This document shows, in pieces, positions 40,291-51,214 of a stretch of DNA of 64,000 nt. A program made the translations under genes and the position numbers. Each line of letters begins with the position of its first letter. Within the stretch, counting starts at the first letter, position 1. This stretch comes from Pomacea canaliculata (Eukaryota > Mollusca > Gastropoda > Architaenioglossa > Ampullariidae), in NCBI RefSeq assembly GCF_003073045.1, contig NC_037596.1:29300392-29364391 (forward strand), given 5' to 3'. Below the pieces are notes generated by a model. The model ran no database searches. It was not told where the DNA came from and was given only the letters and a program-made list of their open reading frames with translations.

Positions 40291-40665
40291 TTCTTCTTTC
40301 TTATTGCCTCCCCTGCATGACGCCTACACATACACAAAGGGACATAGAGACATTCAGAAAAAAATTGGCAAATTCACTGAAATTTTAAAATAAATATTTG
40401 GATTTATTGCTGGGTAATCAATAATCCTCGCCACTTCTTCACATCCATCATGAGATTTTCTTAATTTTATGGTAAAATGCCTCCTCGCTAGTCACATTTA
40501 CTTACAGTTTAAAAGCAGTAGATGTTTTCCTTATGACAAGCTTAGTCTTGTGTTATAAATCTCTTTTTCACGAATCACAGTATATATTTGGCCCAGCCAT
40601 CTACTGACCACACACACCATAACCCAAGTTCCTTTGGTACAACTGACTTGCTTCTACTTCAAACA
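40291..40665 (+). promoter_or_regulatory. g7 promoter and noncoding first exon
   Basis: The module core is shortened (TTATTGCCTCCCCTGCATGA near 40301). TATATATT is at 40581-40588. The first exon ends CTTCAAACA at 40665 before GTAAGTAC. The intron to the first coding exon is about 740 bases. Confidence 0.6.
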
Positions 40666-41192
40666 GTAAGTACACTGTAAGATATAAAAAATATATACCT
40701 TCTACAATACAGCTGACATTGTTTCAGCTGCTACTTTTGCAAATTATATTATCTGATCTTTACCTGAGTATTACTGTATATAAACTCCTCTTTCGGCATG
40801 TGTTTGTATTACAATATCATTACTAAACCATTTTAGTAGATAATCCACGATTTAAATTAAAAATGAAGACACTTTGTCATATTAAGTTAAACGATCTTCC
40901 AACGGTCTCGACTGTACAGCGATTGTTTCTACGGTCTTATGAAGTGCTGACTAAAATAACCAAATAACAAAACCATTATTCATCATCATAATCAGGGTGA
41001 ATAAACCTTTGTCACTTGATTTGGTATCTATTCAACACGTGCAATATATTGTCTCGCCCATATTGATGTCAAGAAGTTGTGGACAAAACCTCGACTTCTT
41101 ATTTTCTGACAAGTATTCTTTTCAGTCTCATGTTCTCTAAACATTTGTTCCTAAGTTATTGCCTAAACGACGACTAAGTGTCAATACACAAA

Positions 41193-41221
41193 TAACCCTA
41201 ACCCTAACCCTAACCCTAACC
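41193..41221 (+). repeat. Interstitial telomeric repeat (TAACCC)n
   Basis: 4.8 perfect units of TAACCC, the complement of the TTAGGG telomere repeat, within g7's first intron. The paralogous place in g11 (58941-58970) has none. Confidence 0.9.
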
Positions 41222-41434
41222 GTTTATACTTTCGCTCCTAAAATATTTAGACACTTAGATAACTGGATAATGTGTTCAATATTATACCAAACTTAAAGGT
41301 TTTCGGGTTTAATATAAAGTCAGACTTAAGGGTTTAAAAAAGGATTGTCAAGGAAACATGAGTACTAAAGTTCAGAACATTACTTGCTGTATTTTATGAC
41401 AGATCAACTTGAAGTTTACCTGACATACATCGTC

Positions 41435-42944
41435 ATGAAGCTCATCATCTTTCTTGGTCTTCTGGCCGTTGTGCTTGGATAAGTGTCGATGTCATTGGTT
41501 TAACAAAGAAAACAATCTGTAATTTTTATTACACTAGTTTAAGGGTGGCGGGTGTAGACTAGTACATCTGAGTAATTCTAACGGTAAAGTGTCGTCAGAA
41601 CTAATTAGTTTCTTTTAATAACCGATAAAATGATAAAATGACATATATCAATGATTTAAGATTCTTATTAAATTCCATTTTCTAAACATATAACTTCCAG
41701 CAGCACATGTACCGTACAGCTTGCATATTAGTGCACACACACACACAATAGCACCAGTGTCGGTGTCATGTGATCGTCTGATCAAAGAACTGCAAAGTGT
41801 TTCGTTGTTTTCAGAGATAAAACCAACAGACTGCCCCAGCTGTTCTATCTCATCGACAGTGACAACGATGGGGTTATTAACATCAATGAAATGAAGGCTG
41901 GTTATGACAGTGAAGATGCGAATGGTAATTTATATTATCATCGTCATCATCCATTATCTGATATATTATACTGTAAAATACATACACCCTATGGAATTAG
42001 CCATCGCAAAGAATACTTAAAATACTACTCTCACAATTTCAAATTATAAATTGTTTTCAGTTGACACCCGGAGTGTACTCTAACCAAAATTATATTATCC
42101 ACTTTGATGAATGTCAATAAGAATCCGTGAAAATGTCTACTAAAAGAAACACGGGGAAGTGGCTGGATAAAGTGTCTGTGCACAATGACAGTGGGATTTA
42201 GGTGATACCTATTTATTAAAAAAAAGTATTTGCACTCGATTTGTAAACAAATTACTCTGGCAGGCGATGGAGTGCTGACCTTTGACGAATTCGCTGCTGG
42301 TTCGCATCCCGGGTCACCCCCTCTTGATCTGCAGAGCGCTTTCGACTTCTTCGATGAACTGGACCAGAAGAAAGACGGCAAAGTCGATATGTCTGCTGTC
42401 GCCATCCTCTTCAATGGCCTCGACGAAGACTGTGAGTTTGATATCTTTTAAGTAAGGTCCTTAGGAAGAATAATCTAAAAGTATTAAATAATTATTTTAA
42501 AAAATCATTTTAAAAAAGAAACTCTTCAAATGATTGATTTCAATGCCTGTCAGTGTTTTCATCAACATGTCAACTGTTTCTTTGTTTAGAAGTAAATAAT
42601 AAGCTGATCGTAATTATGTGTTTCAAGCAGCACTAATTATCTAAACTGTATTTATATTTTCAGACGACGGTGTACTCACACTTGCGGAGTTCTCTCGCAA
42701 TTACTCTCTGGTAATATAATCAGCTCATCAACAAACAGACAGGCAAACAAACAAACAAACAAACAAACAGGCAGATACATAAATATAAGATGGGTAACGA
42801 CTGTGAGATAAAAAAGAAAGAATCCTTAGGTTATAAGTTGGATAACTTGTGTATTCAGTGTAGGTAGTGAAAATGTTTATTTATACTTGATTTTATTTCG
42901 GTTTTCAGATGTTCGGCGAAAACACTACAGACGAGTCGACCTAG
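41435..42944 (+). CDS. g7: secreted EF-hand protein, type II, 134 aa, altered first donor
   Basis: Coding exons 41435-41478, 41815-41924, 42264-42431, 42664-42710 and 42909-42944 sum to 405 nt. The signal peptide is MKLIIFLGLLAVVLG. EF1 is DSDNDGVININE, EF2 DANGDGVLTFDE, EF3 a degenerate DQKKDGKVDMSA, and EF4 DEDYDGVLTLAE. The C-terminus is MFGENTTDEST. The frame is undamaged, but the donor after the signal-peptide exon reads ATAAGTG where g11 and g1 have GTAAGTG. Unless this is a sequence error or a tolerated donor, splicing of the signal-peptide exon would fail, so its status is uncertain. Introns 2 and 3 split EF2 and EF4 as in type I. Confidence 0.75.
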
Positions 42945-43061
42945 TCTGAGTATTAACAGGCTGCTAAAAATGACTACTGGAAAAAATGACAAATAAATTT
43001 CTAGTCTGAGTATTAACAGGCTGCTAAAAATGACTACTGGAAAAAAGGACAAATAAATTTT
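42942..43061 (+). repeat. 60-bp tandem duplication with poly(A) signals, g7 3' end
   Basis: CTAGTCTGAGTATTAACAGG... is repeated twice head to tail, starting at the stop codon. Each unit ends with AAATAAATTT and so supplies its own AATAAA (near 42993 and 43053). g11 has the same duplication at 61170-61288. Confidence 0.85.
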
Positions 43062-43720
43062 TAAAACTTTCAACAATGGTCAAAGTTTTTTGTTGTTTGT
43101 TTTAGAGGCGTGGTGTTAACAATACATCTTGTACTACGATTTCCACTGTTTAACCTCCGTACATTTTTGAATGTTGTTTTACTTTAAAAAATTTCGAAAA
43201 TATAGCGAATACCGTTAAAAAATAACAATTTTTTGATAGGTTTCATACATCATGGCTGAATGATCTGATTATCTCGCTAATTCTCTCGGTCTTTTTATCT
43301 CTTTCCTCATTTTCTGGAATGTTGATTGATTTCAATGCTAACTTATAATTTTTCTTTATTTTTCGATTGTAAAAAGCTACCTTTTCATTTTCATTACCAC
43401 ACAGCGAAAAAGAGACTGGATGATGGCACTAATCGAGAAGTACATTGTGATAAAGGAATTAAAACATAATCTAGCAGCAGGGGTGTGATCGTACTCCGTA
43501 TTTGTTGTTACGTAAGAACTTTCTAAGGGAAAAAAATAGCAAACAGAAAATATCTTTCTAACATTCCGTTTATATTATTTAAATTATTTATCTAATTATT
43601 TATTTAATTTAAAATATATATGTATATTTTTAAAGGGAAGTAAACGGGTAAGTTGGCTAGTTAAGTTGTCGTTATCTCCCTTTATCTTTGGCAAACATAA
43701 CAAAGCCCAGCGTCTCCGAG
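43062..43720 (+). other. g7 3' flank, paralogous to g11 3' flank
   Basis: Aligns with 61289-61970, base for base apart from small indels. No gene is recognised. Confidence 0.5.
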
Positions 43721-43732
43721 AACAATACAGAC

Positions 43733-43896
43733 AATATGGCTGCAGTTTTTGTGTCATTCAAATTTTGATTTATGCTGGAACAAACTGCACATTTCTGGAA
43801 AGTGTTTTGCAGTCGGTGGTATGCAACCAATGAAGATGGAAGTTCTGTTAAAATATGTAAATACTTGTTTGATTATCAGCCATTTGTATAAATGCG

Positions 43897-43933
<37 letters not shown>

Positions 43934-44732
43934 GTTTGTTTGTTTGTTTGTTTGTGAGATTGCATGGGGAAGATTTGCATTTCACTCAGGTTGGAAAATT
44001 TTCCTCGTAGCATCTGTAGTCATAATGTCTGAAGGCAAAGTGTAAAAGACTTCTGCTTTGAGAGAGACTGTACTTTGTGCTGAACCAAATTACTTTGGCC
44101 TGTACAGTTTCACAAGTTTAGTATAACTGAACAATTTGCGTGATATTTCATGGTTTAAAAAAAAAAATAAATTTGCTGTTTTATATAGAAAATATTTTGA
44201 TTCTTCATTGTTAGCTGATGTGAATAAAAATGGGTCTTGCTATTATTGCTCTGAATAACAGTTTGTTGGCTGTTGCCTCGAGATTAAATAAATTTGTGAA
44301 TTTCTATTATGCAAACATTCCTACATAGTGAGGGTGTAGGTACTGTCGTGCAATTTTTTTTTTTTTTTTGTACAAAGGAGAAATAAGTTTTTGTGAGAAC
44401 AATATGGTTGCAGTTTTTTGTGTCATTCAAATTTTGATTTATGCTAGAACAAACTGCACATTTCTGGAAAGTGTTTTTAAATATGTGTGTGTGTGGAGGT
44501 ATTAGGTCACATGATTGTTGGATGTAATTTCTTGTTACTGTCGTGCTTTGCTTCAGGGCTTGAGAGAAGTGCTTAACTTACATTCATATGGGGTTGACAT
44601 GGAAGTGTGCGCATACTGTGTTGCATGACTTGTTTTTTGACTGTGCCTTGTGCGTTTGTGGTTGTTTTTTTCCTACGATGTTAAATATTGTATATTTATT
44701 TGTATCTGTTTGGTGTATTTGAATATTATGAA

Positions 44733-44768
<36 letters not shown>
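43733..44768 (+). mobile_element. Retroposed sequence with poly(A) tail and 12-bp target duplication
   Basis: AACAATACAGAC lies on both sides (43721-43732 and 44769-44780). The right end is about 30 A after an AATAAA-like AAATAAAAA. The g11 flank at about 61968-61985 has the target without the insert. The interior contains an 80-base segment twice (about 43735-43820 and 44403-44480) and a long T run. No coding frame or endonuclease/RT motif is seen, so a retroposed transcript (possibly a 3' UTR or lncRNA) is the best reading. Confidence 0.65.
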
Positions 44769-44771
<3 letters not shown>

Positions 44772-44946
44772 AATACAGACGATTTGTGAACACATTTACT
44801 CAAACAGACTGAGGGAATGCTCTAAATCTCGTACGGAGAAGTAAAGAAAAAAATTTTTTTTTTAAAAAAGACAAAGACTGATGAGTAGAGCACGACACCT
44901 AAGAGATGACGTGAAAGAAAGACGGTTAATTTTCGTTAGAGTAGAC

Positions 44947-45387
44947 CAGTGATTCCCAACCTTTTTCGGCCTGCGGGCCATATCCATTTCAGACAGCCGT
45001 GTTGCAGGCCACTTCACCGCAAAAATACAAAAAAGAAAAAAAAAAGAGAGCAGATACCACTTTTTATTAGAAACAAGTTGTACTTACCATTAATTATATA
45101 GTAATTAGTGAGATATTTGAAGTTGTTTTCCCGAAACCAACTTCTGAATGTCCGGCCTCATCGTAGAGACCAGAGCACTGAATCGAAATGTTCGTCCATC
45201 GAAAAAAAGATTGGGAAACGCCCCTACGTGGGGATAAATACTTCTTCACTTTTTTCGTTTTTTTCGCTTTTTTTTTTTTTATTACTAACATGCCGATTTC
45301 CTGCACTGTGGGCAGAAGTTTCGCGGGCCGAATGGCAAAGCGTCGCGGGCCGGATATGACCCGCGGGCCGTAGGTTGGGCATCCCTG
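44947..45387. mobile_element. hAT-like non-autonomous DNA transposon (MITE), 441 bp
   Basis: The left end CAGTGATTCCCAACCT and the inverse of the right end CAGGGATGCCCAACCT form about 16-bp imperfect terminal inverted repeats followed by GCGGGCC-type text, typical of hAT elements. The 8-bp target duplication is GAGTAGAC (44939-44946) / AAGTAGAC (45388-45395). The paralogous empty site TTAGAGTAGACTATGC is at 62191-62206. No transposase is present. Confidence 0.85.
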
Positions 45388-45584
45388 AAGTAGACTAATG
45401 CTGTTTAAATTTTATTTCCTGTCTGGCTCTCTTTGTCTACTTTTTCTTGTCTTTCTCTGTTCTTCTCTTTGTCGTGAGTTTTGATCTAATCGTCTTTGTA
45501 TCGATGTGATTGTTTGTATGTGTCTGCACCTGACTAGCGTTCTTATCATTTTCACTATTTTGTCAGTATAAAATTAAGGTAAAT

Positions 45585-46146
45585 CAAACGGTCGCGGCCC
45601 TATGCTCCTCGATGAGTAACAAGAACTAAACTAAGCTTAATCAAACGGTCATGTTGTTGTCACTGACTACGTACCCAAACCCAAAAGTAGAGAAAGGCGT
45701 TGAAAAACCAAGGTGTTGTGACAATAGCTAGAATTACCTACATGGTATGTGTTTTACTATACTTCTCAATTTCACCACCTCCATTTTTATGTTCTGTTCT
45801 AGTATGTCTTCCATAAGGAATGCAAAGGTTTGGAAGATTAACATGAGCCAACAGGCAGTATGGAGGATCAGGAAAACGAAAGCCATCTTTCATACACCTA
45901 GGTGTCCTTTCTTCTGTGAATTTTCTACGACTTGTCCACGATACAAGATTGCCGACTCTCTCCCCTTGGTGCCATTAGATGACTTATCTCTTCTTCACTG
46001 AGTTGTTTATCTCACAAACAATAGCAACGTCAGTCACCACGTAACATCACAGCGTCACGTGGTAAACACCGTCACGTGGTCTCGATACAAACTGAAGGAA
46101 AAATCAGAAATCGCACACTGTGTAACCGTCTTCAACATTTGTGAAG
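45585..46146 (+). promoter_or_regulatory. g8 promoter region of the second class
   Basis: Paralogous to 32735-33329: CGTCACGTGGTAAACACCGT, then TCTCGATACAAACTGAAGG, then the noncoding-exon homolog ending ACATTTGTGAAG at 46146 before GTAGGCAG. A 40-base piece before the exon end is shorter than in g5. The first coding-exon acceptor follows at 46742. Confidence 0.5.
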
Positions 46147-46767
46147 GTAGGCAGTGTTCCTGTGTCTTATTGCAGTATGTGTTTGTGTAAATGGATGGGC
46201 AGGTAAAAATAATGAATATTTTCCTATAAATTTATAAATATCTTGATAATTCAACGGCAACCGTTAAGTGTTAAAAAAAATTTAAGTATTTATTTTTCGA
46301 TGATAATTATTACAATTGAAGTGTATAAGGACCGATATCATGTTAAAGTAACAAATATTTTAGCCCTCAGTAAAACTATTTTTCTTTTAAACTTATAAAA
46401 CTTTAACATCAACAAATAACTGAGCATCGTGTCGGTACGAGAGCAACAGCAACATTTTTTGAATTTCAGAACAAAACGCCAACTTAGTAAAATGTATGCA
46501 CGCATAAAACAGTTGAAAGCAATATTTCCGTACTATCAAATTATTTTTTATAATACATCAGCTTCAGTCTCCTTGACTAAACAAGTTTCCCAAGAAAGAT
46601 TTCTTGAGATCATCTTAGGGGCATGCCGCTGATGTTAAAGTCTAAGAGAAGTAATCGAACCAAGACTAACAAAAAAAAAATTTTTTTCTAAGTTAGCAAT
46701 CCAAAACTATCAGAGATAATGTGTATTTTTTGTTGTTTACAGGGCGGACCGATCTGCAAATTTCATC

Positions 46768-48872
46768 ATGAAGGTCCTTATTCTTTCCTGTCTTCTAGCT
46801 GTGGCACTGGGGTAAGCGTCCATTTTCTTAAGGCTTTTAGAGGATTGTAAACTTAAGAAAAAAATTAGTTATGAGCGACTCTTGAAGATTTTTAATGAAA
46901 CTCAGTAAATATGCCCAGGTGATTCCCTATTTCGCAGCAAGTAGTTGACAGCAATAAAGAAGTGTATTGAAAATAAGGACTTAAAATCTTGTACAGGTAC
47001 CTAGCAACCCTCCTACACAAAGGAATGAATGACTCATATAACTTAAAACCGTTTAATTTATTCATTTAGGACATTCTACGACGAATGTAAAAGAAGTTTT
47101 GAAGCTACCGACATCAACCATGATGGTATTATACGCCCAGATGAGATGTCGACTGTCTTCACAAAGACTGACGCAAACAGTAATCGTCATTATTATCATC
47201 TTCGTCGTCGGCGTCAACCCTTTCTAATCTTCCGCTTTTATTTATCTGATAGTTTTACCAGGGTTTTTTTTTCCAATTTTTTATTTTCTCCAACAATAAT
47301 GTATCTTATAATATGAAACACAAAACATTACACAAAAGTTGCTTTGTATCAGAAATTCACAGGCAAAAATTTACCTATAAGTGTTGTAATTAAAAGAGAC
47401 AAAAACAAACAAAAACAAAAACAAAAAAAAGGTACGGCAAAAATTTGTTTAGGACTGAACACTGTGCATCTATACAGCATTCAAAAAGAAGGGTGTGCAT
47501 GCACACACAAAAGAGCATAGACAGAGACTGAGAAACATGTAAAAGGAGTAAACTGTACTAAACTTTTCAGCAGCCCACAGAGATGAGCACTCCCGTTTGA
47601 AGTATCAACTGACCAGTAGGAGAGATTAAATGTTTCCCCAAGAAAGCATAATGCCAATACTGTCCAATAACATGTGGCAACCACATGATTACAAGTGGCA
47701 AAATTTGGGCAGTACTCATAGGTTTAATTCACAATTTGACCATTTCCCAAACTCAGAAAATATCCACACAAAAAATATTCACACAAGAAAAACTCTGGAA
47801 ATGACATATTAAATGACCCATCTTAGTTAACACCAAAAAAAAAAAACTTAATAACCCTTTCTAATCTTCCGCTTTTATTTATCTGATATTTTTACCAGTT
47901 TTACTCATTTACTCCGTTAAGGCTACCGACAAGCTCTCGAAAGCACAGAAACCTGTGTACATAATTTACATTTTACACATCTTATATTTAGAATAAAAAT
48001 ATAAAAAAATGTTGATGCTCATTAAGCCGGTCTGCGAATGTTTATTAAACTGAAGAGATGTTTGAATTGTTTTCACAAATCTCTTTCTCAGACGACGGAA
48101 ACATAACCGCTGAAGAGTTAACAGTTATTCATCAACCCGGGACACCCGAGGTAATCCAGGCTTATTTCAACTACTACGACAAACTAGATGGCGCTGCTGA
48201 CGGTGTGATCTCTATGGCAATTGCTCAACTGCTTTTTGACATCCTCGACGCTGGCAGTAAGCAAACAACTTTGACACCAGCTCATACCTGCACTGGATCG
48301 TACAAAGGACTCTTGACAAGTCCTTTTTATGGTTGAACAATAACATTTGTGGTTTTAAATTTCATTTATTGTTTCTAAATATGTATGTAGCTAAGGCGGT
48401 TAAAATATGTTGAGTGCTTAATTTTAAACTCGTTTATGTTGTGAGTTCCACTTTTTAAACAACTGAATTGAATTTTCAGATGATGGTGAAATCACACTTG
48501 AAGATTGGTTTGCGGCTCTTATACAGGTAATATCACACAGACAGACAGACAGACACACAGACACACAGACACACAGACAGATACACATGCCGAATTTTAA
48601 GATAAACTACTACTGCTGCTGTTGAGTAGTCATATCCGAATATATCCTCGTTGATGGGTAGCCAAGCAAACTTTGAATGCACCATTGTGAATGAGAGCAA
48701 GAAAACATTACATGTAATGTAAGTAGTTAAAAAGATTCCTCTCAACTTTGTCAGGTACAGTATGGAATGAGAACAATATGATTTATGCCACTGGTCACAC
48801 CTAATCCTCTTTTGGTCTTGGCAGCTAAAAGATGACATCCAAAACGAGATGATGGCTTCATATGCTGATTAA
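46768..48872 (+). CDS. g8: secreted EF-hand protein, type I, 137 aa
   Basis: Coding exons 46768-46811, 47070-47179, 48092-48256, 48480-48526 and 48825-48872 sum to 414 nt. The signal peptide is [17 protein letters not shown]1 is [14 protein letters not shown]2 [14 protein letters not shown]3 a degenerate [12 protein letters not shown], and EF4 [12 protein letters not shown]. The C-terminus is [15 protein letters not shown]. It shares with g5 the one-codon-shorter exon 3 and the same promoter class. It has a Cys in the region before EF1 (YDECKRSF), unlike its relatives. Intron 2 carries a 591-bp insertion. The family poly(A) signal reads AATACA here, so 3' processing may be weaker or use another site. 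Confidence 0.85.
47262..47852 (-). mobile_element. Insertion in g8 intron 2 flanked by 46-bp direct repeats
   Basis: The host intron text AACCCTTTCTAATCTTCCGC...TTTTACCAG occurs at 47216-47261 and again at 47853-47898 with one mismatch. g5's intron has it once. Read on the minus strand the insert ends in AATAAAAAATTGG and a run of 9-10 A, suggesting a retroposed sequence. No protein motif is recognised. The duplication is unusually long for a target-site duplication. Confidence 0.6.
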
Positions 48873-49154
48873 CAGGCTGATACATCCGACACCTGACAGA
48901 TGAAGGGAGGTGATGTTTCAGCAACCAACAGCATGACACCGGACAGAGGATTCTAATACAATTCACACTGTTTGCAATGAACGATGATGGCTTTTCGTTA
49001 TGTGTTCTGTGAGCAGATATTGATGATAAGAACCCATAATAAGAGAGTTAACAATAAAAATATAATTGAACTATTAATAAGATCTCAGTTTTGACTTAAA
49101 GTGAGGAATTGACTGTGGGAGAAACGGAGCTAAAATATTTTGCAATATTTCATT

Positions 49155-49480
49155 TTTACAAGGAGGGTTAAGAGCAGGGCAAGCAACCTCCCCTTGGAAA
49201 ACAACCCCTTGTATAGAAACAGCAACATATTCTCACGGACAAGGCAAAAATCAGGATAGGGACCTGGAACATCCAAACCCTATACGAAAAACGAAAATCA
49301 ATTCAGGTAGCCTTGACATGAAGACCCTGACTATGACCAAACACAAGAGTAGCTGTACTGATGACACCCGAGGCTGCAAAATCACTAATAGCATGGGAAC
49401 TTGTTACCTCACGACTAATGCCAGCAAGGTTCAACTCCAAAGGAAAAAAGATCACCACCTTCCAGTGCTGTTCATTATAT
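49155..49480 (+). mobile_element. LINE fragment, endonuclease region
   Basis: Homologous to 35645-35847, extending further: text equivalent to GTWNIQTLYEK, later AWELVTSRLMPARFNSKGKK and ITTFQCC in the plus-strand frames, which resembles the endonuclease middle. Broken frames. Confidence 0.55.
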
Positions 49481-49634
49481 GACCAACTGCATTAAAAAAA
49501 GCAGATGTAATTTGGCCATTTACCCTAGTCTACCAGGGTGTCTTTCTCTGGTCGCAAATCATTCTGTAGGTTGTACCTATACTATCTTACAAAAGAATAC
49601 ACTCGCCATTCTGGTTACTTTCTTGTTATTTTAC

Positions 49635-49766
49635 ATCCAAAATCAAATAAACTGCCTCACTAACTCATGTCAGAAGCTTAAATTAGAAATAAAATGTACA
49701 AAAACTAAGGTAGCGGTCTTTAGGATGAGGGATTTCTATGAAGAAGGGAAAATTACAGTATACAAT
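49635..49766 (+). mobile_element. LINE reverse transcriptase scrap
   Basis: IQNQINCLTNSCQKLKLEIK then TKTKVAV matches the 3' part of 36085-36398 and ends at the same base before the promoter module. Confidence 0.7.
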
Positions 49767-50255
49767 GCTAAGCGACATGTGTGTGCGTCTAAAGATCAAG
49801 TTCGGCAACTCGACAGTTGAGACGACGCGGCTTATTGTCTCCCCTGCCTGACGCCTATATACACACACACAACGACAGACAGACACTGTCACTGGACCTG
49901 CTGCAGATCAATTCAAGTAACAGATTCGTGAATTCACTGAAGTGTGGAAATAAATAATAAGACACATTGCTGGAAGATCGTTTGCCAGCACGTGCAGATT
50001 ATTTCCCAGACAAACATTCACCACGTGTTCTCATACATCATCGGATAATCTTGTGTTTATTACAGCACACAGTCACCTGTCACACCTACTTACAGATTAC
50101 AAGGCAGCAGATTTTTTTTTATCACAAGTTTCGTCTTGATTTATTGGTTTGATCCTCAGGAATTAAAGTATATATTCGGTCCCGCTACCTACTGACCGTA
50201 CACACATCACAACCCAAGTACTCTTGGTTCCATTGAACTACTTCTTCTTCAAACG
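49767..50255 (+). promoter_or_regulatory. g9 promoter and noncoding first exon
   Basis: The core GGCTTATTGTCTCCCCTGCC is near 49830. TATATATT is at 50169-50176. The first exon ends CTTCAAACG at 50255 before GTAAATAT. Confidence 0.65.
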
Positions 50256-50478
50256 GTAAATATATTGTAAGATAAACAAAAATTGTCTAATACCAAATTA
50301 ATTTGTATAATGCATCAGCTGCAGTTACCTGACTAAACAAGTATACCAAGAAATATTTCTTGAGATCATCTGATGGACATGCCGCTGTTGTTATAGTCTA
50401 AGGGAAGTAATCAAAAATATTAGAGGTAATGTGTAATTTTTGTTGTTGACAGGGAAGACTAATTCGAAGATTTTTATC

Positions 50479-51214
50479 ATGAAGGTTGTCATTCTTTCCT
50501 GTCTTCTAGCTGCAGTTCTTGGGTAAGAGCTCATATTTTAAAGACTTTTATAGAATTCTAAACTAGTTATGAGTGACGCTTTAAGACTTTTAAATTCAGT
50601 AAATATTCTCAGACGCTTCTCTTTTTCACAGTATATAGTTCAACGCAATTAATAAGAAATAAGAGTAGTTAAAATCTCTTACAGATGCATAGCAACCGTC
50701 CTCTCTCTCACACACACACACATATAAACACACAGGCACCAAAAGCACATCCAGTTAACATCCTTAACAAATGGATGCATGACTAACATAAGACGACGAC
50801 TAAACCGTTTGATTTATTCTTTCAGGGTGGGCTACGACGAAGTTCAAAGATCTTTCGCTGCTGTCGACCTCGACGGTGATGGGGATATACAGCGAGATGA
50901 ACTGATGACTGTCTTCGAAAAAAAGACACAAACTGTAATCGTCATTATTATCATCATCATTATCGTCGTCGTCGTCTTCGTCAGCGATGACAGCATTACC
51001 TTTAATACCTTTCTAATCTTCCGCGTTTAATTATCTGAATTTTTTTACAAATTTTACTTATTATTTCCGTTAAGGCTACCGAAAAGCGCTCTATAGCACA
51101 GAAATCTGTGTACATAATTTACATTTTAAACATCTTATATTTAGAATAAGAATAATTAAATGGTTGATGCTCATTACGCCGGTCTGCGGATGTAAATTAA
51201 ACTGAAGAGATGTC
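50479..51214 (+). pseudogene. g9: type I EF-hand gene cut off before exon 3
   Basis: The signal-peptide exon 50479-50522 (MKVVILSCLLAAVLG) and EF1 exon 50826-50934 (EF1 DLDGDGDIQRDE) are followed by intron 2 up to about 51214, where inverted 3'-flank sequence of the neighbouring g10 begins. The EF2-EF4 exons are absent. The EF1 exon is 109 nt instead of 110: one A is missing in the A-rich stretch near 50917-50925 compared with g10, which shifts the frame, and the last base before the donor is T rather than A. The truncation alone makes it non-functional; the single-base loss could also be a homopolymer error. Confidence 0.8.

Noticed and set aside
42031-42414. 127-codon minus-strand frame over g7
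   Set aside because: Antisense shadow of the g7 EF2-EF4 exon and its upstream intron; no family resemblance.
43749-44045. 98-codon frame with a Phe run
   Set aside because: Produced by a T run inside the retroposed sequence; no recognisable domain.
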